A stretch of DNA of 13,154 nt from an uncultured Clostridia bacterium (GTDB taxonomy: Bacteria > Bacillota > Clostridia > Oscillospirales > Ruminococcaceae). The notes under the pieces were generated by a model. That model was not told where the DNA came from. It did not search any database and was given only the letters and a program-made list of their open reading frames with translations. Shown here one piece after another: positions 7,210 to 13,154 of the stretch; the first letter of the stretch is position 1; every line of letters starts with the position of its first letter. The translations under genes and the position numbers were made by a program. Where the stretch lies: positions 1 to 13,154 of the forward strand of contig CAMVBT010000032.1 in assembly GCA_947165805.1 (NCBI GenBank). The letters are read 5' to 3'.

Positions 7210-8241
7210 ATGGCTAAAATAGTTACAATGGGCGAGATCATGCTCAGACTCTCGACCCCCAACAACGAAAAGTTCATTCAGGCGGACGAATTTGACATCA
7301 ATTACGGCGGCGGCGAGGCGAATGTGGCCGTGTCGCTGGCGAATTACGGACATACCGCGGAGTTTGTTACCGCGGTCCCGGATAACCCGATCGGCGCTGC
7401 TGCCGTGGCGGCTCTGCGCAAATACAATGTAAAGACCGACCACATCGCGAAGTGCGGCGAGAGATTGGGCATCTACTTCCTTGAGACCGGCGCATCGCTG
7501 AGAGCCTCGAACGTCGTTTATGACCGCGCTCATTCGTCTATCGCGACTGCCGACGCTTCAAAGTTCGACTTCGACGATATCTTCAAGGACGCCGACTGGT
7601 TCCACTTCACGGGCATCACACCCGCTATCTCCGACCTCGCGGCGGAAGTAACGGAAGTAGCTCTGAAAGCGGCAAAGAAGCACGGCGTTACGGTCTCCTG
7701 CGACCTCAACTTCCGCAAGAAGCTCTGGTCGTCCGAGAAGGCAAAGCAGGTCATGACCAACCTCATGCAGTACGTTGATGTCTGCATAGGCAACGAGGAG
7801 GACGCGGAGAAGGTGCTCGGCTTCAAGCCCGGCAACACCGACGTCACCAAGGGCGAGCTGGAGCTTGCGGGCTATGTTGACATATTCAACCGCATGATCG
7901 ACACATTCGGCTTCAAGTATGTCATTTCCTCCCTGCGCGAGAGCCACTCGGCCTCCAACAACGACTGGTCGGCGTGCATCATGGACGGCAAGACCAGAGA
8001 GTTCTATCATTCCAGAAAGTACAACATCAATCCTATCGTTGACCGCGTGGGCGGCGGCGATTCCTTTGCGGGCGGCCTTATCTGCGGCTTCAACGACGGC
8101 AAGGATTTCAAGGCGGCGCTCGAATTCGCGGTGGCGGCTTCCGCTCTCAAGCACACTATCCCCGGCGACTTCAACCTCGTTACACGCGCTGAGGTCGAGA
8201 CTCTCGCGGGCGGCGACGCATCCGGACGCGTACAGAGATGA
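7210..8241 (+). CDS. kdgK: 2-keto-3-deoxygluconate kinase (KdgK), PfkB family
   Basis: Sugar kinase of 343 residues in the PfkB/ribokinase family. It phosphorylates KDG with ATP to KDPG, the substrate of the aldolase just upstream. The sequence shows the N-terminal substrate-binding GGGEANVAV (33-41), the central CDLNFRKKLW segment (164-173) that is typical of KDG kinases, a GNEEDAE segment (194-200) and the C-terminal PfkB signature DRVGGGDSFAGG (278-289) with catalytic Asp284. AAGGAG at 7195-7200 gives a good ribosome binding site 9 bases before the ATG. Its last codons overlap the start of the next gene by four bases (ATGA), which implies translational coupling. Both the KduI/KduD and UxaB/UxaA branches feed this kinase. 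Confidence 0.93.
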   Translation: MAKIVTMGEIMLRLSTPNNEKFIQADEFDINYGGGEANVAVSLANYGHTAEFVTAVPDNPIGAAAVAALRKYNVKTDHIAKCGERLGIYFLETGASLRASNVVYDRAHSSIATADASKFDFDDIFKDADWFHFTGITPAISDLAAEVTEVALKAAKKHGVTVSCDLNFRKKLWSSEKAKQVMTNLMQYVDVCIGNEEDAEKVLGFKPGNTDVTKGELELAGYVDIFNRMIDTFGFKYVISSLRESHSASNNDWSACIMDGKTREFYHSRKYNINPIVDRVGGGDSFAGGLICGFNDGKDFKAALEFAVAASALKHTIPGDFNLVTRAEVETLAGGDASGRVQR

Positions 8242-9074
8242 TGAGATTATTTATCCGCGCCCACGACCTCGGAGTGAAGGGCGAGGACAATATAACCGCG
8301 AAGCTCGGCGAGTACGGGATAGACGGCGTTCAGCTCGTGGCGTACAAGTGCCTTGACGGGGTAGCCTATACTCCCGGCTCGGTGACCCGCGAAAGGGCGT
8401 CTGCGTTCCGGGAGGCGTTTGAAAAGGCGGGTAAGACCGTTCCTCTGATCGGCGCGTATTTCAACCCCGTACACCCGGACGAGGCGAAGATAAAGAACGG
8501 CATCGCGGTATTCAAGGACTACATCGCGCTGGCAAAGGAGTTCGGCTGCGGCAGTGTAGGCTCGGAGACCGGCTCATATAACGGTGACAAGTGGACATAT
8601 CACCCGCTGAACCGGACGGACGAGGCTCTTGACAGAGTGGTCAGCGTGTTCTCGGAGCTGACCGAATACGCGCAGGACTACGGCGTGAATGTCTGCATGG
8701 AGGGAGCCTTCGGTCACGTCTGCTATGAGCCCGCGGTGCTCGAAAGGGCCGTGAAGCGCATCGGCAGGGACAATATCCGCTTCATCTTCGACCTGTACAA
8801 TTACCTCGACGGCTCGAACATCGGAAAAATGTACGATATCCTCGAAGAAGGCCTGCAAAGGTTCGGAGACCGGATATGCGTGTTCCACATCAAGGACTGC
8901 GTGATAAACGACGACGGCTCGCTGAAACAGATCGGAGTCGGAAAGGGCATCTTCGACTATGAGCGCATACTCACGGAGATCGGAAAGGTCTGCCCGGATG
9001 CGAACCTTGTTCTTGAAGGCACTGTCGGCGATGATATCCCGTTCGCCGTCGATCATCTGAGAAAATTATTTTAA
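8238..9074 (+). CDS. Sugar phosphate isomerase/epimerase-like TIM-barrel protein (xylose isomerase-like fold)
   Basis: Protein of 278 residues with the pattern of the AP-endonuclease-2/xylose isomerase-like TIM barrel. The family typically isomerises or epimerises sugars, inositol derivatives or small keto acids using a divalent metal. Candidate ligands lie in the expected order at strand ends: Glu155 (CMEGAFGH), Asp185 (FDLYNY), His217 (FHIKD) and Glu260 (VLEGT), so it looks catalytically intact. The exact substrate cannot be named, and no step of the standard uronate pathway needs it beyond UxaC, which is a different family. It starts within the last codon and stop of kdgK (ATGA overlap), arguing for coupled translation and a related role. 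A second ATG at 8241 is an equally possible start. KduI follows after 13 bases. Confidence 0.8.
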   Translation: MMRLFIRAHDLGVKGEDNITAKLGEYGIDGVQLVAYKCLDGVAYTPGSVTRERASAFREAFEKAGKTVPLIGAYFNPVHPDEAKIKNGIAVFKDYIALAKEFGCGSVGSETGSYNGDKWTYHPLNRTDEALDRVVSVFSELTEYAQDYGVNVCMEGAFGHVCYEPAVLERAVKRIGRDNIRFIFDLYNYLDGSNIGKMYDILEEGLQRFGDRICVFHIKDCVINDDGSLKQIGVGKGIFDYERILTEIGKVCPDANLVLEGTVGDDIPFAVDHLRKLF

Positions 9075-9087
9075 GGAGACATTCATA

Positions 9088-9924
9088 ATGAAACTCGACA
9101 TAAGATACAGCAATCACCCCGAAGATTCAAAATACTACGACACCGAAAAGCTCCGTAAGAACTACCTTATCGAGAACGTGTTCGTAAAGGACGAGATATC
9201 CCTCACCTACTCGCATCAGGACAGAATGATCGCGGGCGGCGCTATGCCGGTGGACGGCGAGCTTAAGCTCGGCAGCACCAAGGAGCTCGGAACGGAGTTC
9301 TTCCTCGAAAGACGCGAAATGGGTCTCATCAACGTCGGCGGCAAGGGTACGGTGGTACTCGACGGCAAGGAATACGCTTTGAACTATAAGGACGGAATGT
9401 ACATCGGAATGGGTACGAAGGAGGTCATCTTCCGCTCGGACGACGCCTCGAAGCCCGCGAAGTTCTACCTGAACTCCAGCCCCGCGCACAAGACCTATCC
9501 CACCGTGTACATCACAAAGGAGAAGGCGAACCACAGGCCTCTCGGCAGCGGTGAGAACATGAACAAGCGCGTCGTGAACCAGTATATCCACCCCGCGGTA
9601 TGCGAGTCCTGCTCGCTGCAGATGGGAATGACCGAGCTCGACAAGTGCAATTCGTGGAACACGATGCCGTCGCACACTCACGAGAGAAGAATGGAAGTGT
9701 ACTTCTACTTCGAGCTCGAGGACGACAATGTGGTATTCCACTTCATGGGACAGCCGCAGGAGACCCGCCACATCATCATGCACAACGAGCAGGCTGTCAT
9801 CAGCCCGAGCTGGTCTATCCACAGCGGCACGGCTACAAGCAACTACACGTTCATCTGGGGTATGTGCGGTGAGAACCAGACATACGATGATATGGACAAC
9901 ATAAGCAACCTTGATCTGAGATAA
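9088..9924 (+). CDS. kduI: 5-keto-4-deoxyuronate isomerase (KduI)
   Basis: Cupin-fold isomerase of 278 residues, the same length as Escherichia coli KduI. It converts 5-keto-4-deoxyuronate, formed from the unsaturated uronate released by GH105, to 3-deoxy-D-glycero-2,5-hexodiulosonate for KduD. The four zinc ligands known in the E. coli enzyme are all present at the same numbers: His196 and His198 in SHTHER, Glu203 in MEVYFYF, and His245 in SIHSG. The N-terminal YSHQDRMIAGG and FFLERREMG segments are also family-typical. AAGGAG at 9073-9078 overlaps the previous stop and sits 9 bases before the ATG, so it belongs to the same operon. Confidence 0.96.
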   Translation: MKLDIRYSNHPEDSKYYDTEKLRKNYLIENVFVKDEISLTYSHQDRMIAGGAMPVDGELKLGSTKELGTEFFLERREMGLINVGGKGTVVLDGKEYALNYKDGMYIGMGTKEVIFRSDDASKPAKFYLNSSPAHKTYPTVYITKEKANHRPLGSGENMNKRVVNQYIHPAVCESCSLQMGMTELDKCNSWNTMPSHTHERRMEVYFYFELEDDNVVFHFMGQPQETRHIIMHNEQAVISPSWSIHSGTATSNYTFIWGMCGENQTYDDMDNISNLDLR

Positions 9925-9955
9925 AACAAAATCTGAAAAAAGTGTGGGCTGAGTT

Positions 9956-11059
9956 ATGGCATATTTAACATTACGCGGTATCAACAAGATATACCCCAAC
10001 GGCTTTCATGCCGTGCATGATTTCAACATGGAGATCGAAAAGGGCGAGTTCATCGTTTTCGTAGGCTCATCGGGCTGCGGAAAATCGACTACTCTGCGCA
10101 TGATCGCCGGCCTTGAAAATATCAGCAAGGGCGAGTTCTATATCGACGGCGAGAAGGTGAACGACAAGGGTCCCCGCGAACGCGGCGTGGCCATGGTGTT
10201 CCAGAACTACGCGCTCTATCCGCATATGTCGGTCTACGATAATCTCGCATTCGGTCTGATGCTACAGGGCGTTGACGACGACGTTATCGAACGCAGGGTG
10301 AACTCGACCGCCAAGATACTCGGTCTTACGGACTATCTCGACAGACTGCCGAGAGAGCTTTCCGGCGGCCAGAGACAGAGAGTCGCCGTGGGACGCGCGA
10401 TAATCCGCAAGGTCGATATCTTCCTCATGGACGAGCCGCTGTCGAATCTCGACGCGAAGCAGCGCGTGACCATGCGCTCGGAGATCACCCAGATACACCG
10501 CGAGACCGGCGCTACCACCATATATGTTACCCATGACCAGACCGAGGCTATGACTATGGCTGACAGGATAGTTGTCATGAAGGACGGCTATATCCAGCAG
10601 ATCGGCACGCCCTATGACCTCTATTTCAACCCGGTGAATATGTTCGTGGCGGGCTTTATCGGTGAACCGCCGATGAACTTCATCGAGGCGAAGCTGAATA
10701 AGGGCAGGCTCGAGCTCGGACAGAATGTCATAGATCTCACCCATATCGCCGACGCGGAAGTGCTCGAAAAGTACGAGGGCGGGGAAGTCGTATTCGGTTT
10801 CCGCCCCGAGGCTGTAAAGGCCGTTCTCGGCAGCGCCGCGGGCAGGGCCTATAGGATAAAGTGCTTTGCCAACCTTGTTGAGCTGCTCGGTGACAATACC
10901 AACGTGTATGTCAACTTTGACGGCATGAGCAGCATACTCAAGGTTGACCCGCATAACTCTCCCGCTATGGGCTCGTCATTCGAGTTCGATATCCCGTGGG
11001 AGACCGTCTACCTGTTCGACAAGCACACCGAAAAGCGCATAAAGCTCAGAAAAGAATGA
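9956..11059 (+). CDS. Sugar ABC transporter ATP-binding protein, MsmX/UgpC/MalK type
   Basis: ATPase of 367 residues for carbohydrate importers of the CUT1 class. It has Walker A GSSGCGKST (37-45), the Q-loop Gln83 (VFQNYALYPHM), signature LSGGQ (135-139), Walker B IFLMDEP (155-161) and the switch His193 (VTHDQTEAM). After about residue 235 comes the extra regulatory OB-like domain of the MalK group. In Firmicutes such ATPases can serve several importers, and in Bacillus subtilis MsmX powers pectin oligosaccharide uptake. That makes import of oligogalacturonides a good inference here. No permease or binding-protein gene lies in the window. The region before the ATG (9925-9955) has no clear Shine-Dalgarno site, unlike most neighbours, so translation may be weaker or coupled. 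The symbol msmX or ugpC would be a guess. Confidence 0.93.
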   Translation: MAYLTLRGINKIYPNGFHAVHDFNMEIEKGEFIVFVGSSGCGKSTTLRMIAGLENISKGEFYIDGEKVNDKGPRERGVAMVFQNYALYPHMSVYDNLAFGLMLQGVDDDVIERRVNSTAKILGLTDYLDRLPRELSGGQRQRVAVGRAIIRKVDIFLMDEPLSNLDAKQRVTMRSEITQIHRETGATTIYVTHDQTEAMTMADRIVVMKDGYIQQIGTPYDLYFNPVNMFVAGFIGEPPMNFIEAKLNKGRLELGQNVIDLTHIADAEVLEKYEGGEVVFGFRPEAVKAVLGSAAGRAYRIKCFANLVELLGDNTNVYVNFDGMSSILKVDPHNSPAMGSSFEFDIPWETVYLFDKHTEKRIKLRKE

Positions 11060-11060
11060 G

Positions 11061-11094
11061 AGGAGACGCACTCTGAGTGCGGATATAAGTTATG
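11061..11094 (+). promoter_or_regulatory. Hairpin between the ribosome binding site and the start codon of uxaB
   Basis: AGGAG (11061-11065) lies 26 bases before the ATG at 11092, too far for normal initiation. Between them CGCACT (11067-11072) and AGTGCG (11076-11081) form a perfect 6-bp stem with a CTG loop. Folding removes 15 bases, bringing the site to about 11 bases from the ATG. This would place the distance in a workable range and could make initiation depend on the fold. Confidence 0.45.
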
Positions 11095-12525
11095 GACGAT
11101 CTTAACAGAACCAACCACCCCGCCAAGGAAAGACCGATAAAGGTCCTGCAGTTCGGTGAGGGCAACTTCCTGAGGGCTTTCGTTGACTGGATACTCCAGG
11201 ACCTCAACGATAAGGGAATAATTGACGCGGACGCTGCTGTCGTACAGCCCACGCCCCGCGGCAGGGTGCGCGACCTTGAAAGACAGGACGGTCTTTATAC
11301 CGTGTGCCTCGAAGGCATAGACGGCGGCGAAAAGGTACAGAGCAGACAGGTGATCGACGTTCTGCGCGATTTCATCGACCCCTACACCGAGTATGACAAG
11401 TACCTCGGCTACGCGAAGAAGCCGGAGCTCGAGATCGTGGTCTCCAACACCACCGAGGCGGGAATAGCGCTGGACAGCACGGACACGGACTTTTCGGTAT
11501 GCCCGAAGAGCTTCCCCGGCAAGCTGCTGGCTTTCCTGAAAGCGAGATACGATCACTTCGGAGGCGACGCTTCAAAGGGGCTCGCGATAGTTCCCTGTGA
11601 GCTCATCGACCACAACGGCGACGAGCTGAAGCGCATACTCACCGAGCTTGCGCGGATAAACGGCATGGACGAAGCGTTCATAAGCTGGCTCACCTCGGCG
11701 AACCACTTCACGAACACCCTCGTTGACCGCATAGTTCCCGGCTACCCGAAGGACAAGGCGGCGCAGATATGCGAGGAGGAGGGCTACAACGACACGAGCA
11801 TCGTCAAGGGCGAGGTCTTCCACCTCTGGGTGCTGCAGAACGAGCCATTTGTATATGAAAGACTGCCCGCAGACAAGTCCGGGCTGAATGTCATCTTCAC
11901 CGACGACATAACCCCGTACAAGCAGCGCAAGGTCAAGATACTCAACGGCTCGCACACTTCAATGGTGCCGATAGCCTATCTCTGCGGCATAGACACGGTG
12001 CGCGAGGCTGTCACCGACCCCGATGTGGGAAAATTCATCGGTGAGCTTGTGAATACCGAGATCAAGCCGACCATAGACCTGCCCGCCGATCAGATGGACG
12101 CCTTCGCGAACAGCGTTATAGAGCGTTTCATGAACCCGTTCATACGCCATGAGCTGATGTCGATAGCTCTCAATTCGACGACGAAATTCAGGACACGCCT
12201 GCTGCCGTCCTACAACGACTACCGCGCGAAGTACGGCAGGTCGCCGAAGCACATACTGTTCGCTTTCGCGGCTCTCGTTGTGTTCTTCCGCGGAAAGCGC
12301 GGCGATGAGGACATAGCAATAAAGGACGACGCGGAATACATAGACTTCTGGAAGGAAGTATGGAAGCTCTCCGACCCCGCGGCAATTGCGAAAAAGGCGC
12401 TCTCCGCCGCCGACATCTGGCAGCAGGATCTTGACGAGGACGATAACGCGGAGCTTGTGGCCGGGTATATCGGCGATATGCTGAATGACGGCATGAGAGC
12501 TGCTCTGAAAAAGTTTTTGGGATAA
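11092..12525 (+). CDS. uxaB: Tagaturonate reductase / altronate oxidoreductase (UxaB)
   Basis: Polyol dehydrogenase of the mannitol dehydrogenase family, 477 residues. UxaB reduces D-tagaturonate to D-altronate with NADH, the second step of galacturonate use after UxaC. The nucleotide-binding N-terminus reads VLQFGEGNFLRAF (18-30), followed by VVSNTTEAGI (116-125) and IVPCELIDHNG (166-176), which are characteristic of UxaB. The active-site region KILNGSHTSM carries Lys282, Asn285 and His288, the usual family set. UxuB, the fructuronate reductase, is the main alternative. The N-terminal QFGEGNFLRAF segment and an adjacent UxaA favour UxaB. The gene is separated from the ABC ATPase by 32 bases holding a small hairpin and is followed 4 bases later by uxaA. 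Confidence 0.93.
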   Translation: MDDLNRTNHPAKERPIKVLQFGEGNFLRAFVDWILQDLNDKGIIDADAAVVQPTPRGRVRDLERQDGLYTVCLEGIDGGEKVQSRQVIDVLRDFIDPYTEYDKYLGYAKKPELEIVVSNTTEAGIALDSTDTDFSVCPKSFPGKLLAFLKARYDHFGGDASKGLAIVPCELIDHNGDELKRILTELARINGMDEAFISWLTSANHFTNTLVDRIVPGYPKDKAAQICEEEGYNDTSIVKGEVFHLWVLQNEPFVYERLPADKSGLNVIFTDDITPYKQRKVKILNGSHTSMVPIAYLCGIDTVREAVTDPDVGKFIGELVNTEIKPTIDLPADQMDAFANSVIERFMNPFIRHELMSIALNSTTKFRTRLLPSYNDYRAKYGRSPKHILFAFAALVVFFRGKRGDEDIAIKDDAEYIDFWKEVWKLSDPAAIAKKALSAADIWQQDLDEDDNAELVAGYIGDMLNDGMRAALKKFLG

Positions 12526-12529
12526 CAGG

Positions 12530-13154
12530 ATGAAAAAAAGTATAGTAATTTCTCCCGGTGATTCGGCGGGCGTAGCTCTGGCGGCCCTGAAAAAGGGCGA
12601 GACAGCCGAGGGCGTAACGCTGACCGAGGACATCGGCAGAGGGCATAAATTTGCTCTGAAGCCCATAAAGGCCGGCGAAAACGTCATAAAATACGGCGAA
12701 GTCATCGGCAGGGCGCTTAGGGATATAGCTCCCGGCGAGCATATACACACGCACAATATGAAGACCTGCCTTGAAGGCACGCTGGAGTATTCCTACAATA
12801 AGCGTGAAATCGCTCCCGCGGCGGCGGGCGTCAGCCGCACCGTGAACGTGTATGAGCGAAAGAACGGCGAGGTCGGCATACGCAACGAGCTGTGGGTGAT
12901 ACCGACAGTCGGCTGCGTGAACGCGCAGGCAAGGGCGATAGTTGAGGCGTTCCGGAAAAAGCACGGCGAGCTTCCGGGGACAGACGGCTGCTTCACATAC
13001 ACTCACCCCTACGGCTGCTCGCAGATAGGCGAGGATCACGAACGCACGAAGCTGCTGCTCCAGCGCATGGTGAAGCACCCCAACTGCGGAGGCGTGCTGG
13101 TGCTGGGACTCGGCTGCGAGAACAACCGCATGGACGTGTTCCGCGAGACTCTGG
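12530..13154 (+). CDS. uxaA: Altronate dehydratase (UxaA), 3' end beyond the window
   Basis: The first 208 codons are present and the frame is still open at the window end. UxaA dehydrates D-altronate to KDG, needs Fe2+, and is the last step of the saturated galacturonate branch before KdgK. The N-terminal SAF domain (about 1-90) includes GHKFALKPIKAGENVIKYG (38-56) and the metal-type cluster HIHTHN (71-76). The catalytic domain begins near 112 with GEVGIRNELWVIPTVGCVN (113-131), followed by HPYGCSQIGEDH (159-170) and LGLGCENN (192-199). Full-length family members are about 490 residues, so roughly 40% is seen. The ATG lies 4 bases after the uxaB stop. The upstream sequence GGGATAACAGG is a weak ribosome binding site, so coupling to uxaB is likely. 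Confidence 0.93.
   Translation, partial: MKKSIVISPGDSAGVALAALKKGETAEGVTLTEDIGRGHKFALKPIKAGENVIKYGEVIGRALRDIAPGEHIHTHNMKTCLEGTLEYSYNKREIAPAAAGVSRTVNVYERKNGEVGIRNELWVIPTVGCVNAQARAIVEAFRKKHGELPGTDGCFTYTHPYGCSQIGEDHERTKLLLQRMVKHPNCGGVLVLGLGCENNRMDVFRETL

Noticed and set aside
1..13154. Mobile elements, CRISPR arrays, tRNA or rRNA genes, transfer scars
   Set aside because: No direct repeat series, terminal inverted repeats, transposase motifs or RNA gene patterns were found. Codon use looks uniform across the window.

Overview
This window carries a co-directional (+ strand) gene cluster for breaking down pectin-derived oligogalacturonides and uronic acids inside the cell. The organism is most likely an anaerobic gut-type Firmicute of the Clostridia, in the Oscillospirales/Ruminococcus range. 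That placement is an inference from the GC-rich coding sequence with frequent ATA isoleucine codons, purine-rich Shine-Dalgarno sites, an MsmX-type sugar ABC ATPase and Firmicutes-style enzyme sequences. No marker gene fixes the species. Ten complete genes and two truncated genes fill almost the whole window. No tRNA, rRNA, CRISPR array, insertion sequence or transcription regulator was seen.

Layout. Positions 1-127 hold the C-terminal end of a membrane protein. Three glycosidases follow: a GH28 polygalacturonase-like enzyme (142-1683), a GH105 unsaturated uronyl hydrolase (1686-2819) and a GH4 alpha-galacturonidase with a CHEV active-site motif (2856-4250). None has a signal peptide, so oligosaccharide breakdown is probably cytosolic. 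Next are an AEC-family carrier (4253-5251) and KduD (5288-6043). The only sizeable gap (6044-6197) comes next and contains possible RNA structure. After it come an Eda aldolase fused to a VOC/glyoxalase-like domain (6198-7169), KdgK (7210-8241), a sugar-isomerase-like TIM barrel (8238-9074), KduI (9088-9924), an MsmX/UgpC-type ABC ATPase (9956-11059), UxaB (11092-12525) and the first 208 codons of UxaA (12530 to the window end).

How the genes fit together. Unsaturated uronate released by GH105 would go through KduI and KduD to 2-keto-3-deoxygluconate (KDG). Saturated galacturonate released by GH28 and GH4 would go through an isomerase (UxaC, not in this window), UxaB and UxaA to the same KDG. 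KdgK and Eda then give pyruvate and glyceraldehyde 3-phosphate. The AEC carrier, the VOC domain on Eda and the TIM-barrel gene have no assigned step in this scheme and are the main open questions. The rest is a well-understood pathway, and I see no sign of a wholly new system.
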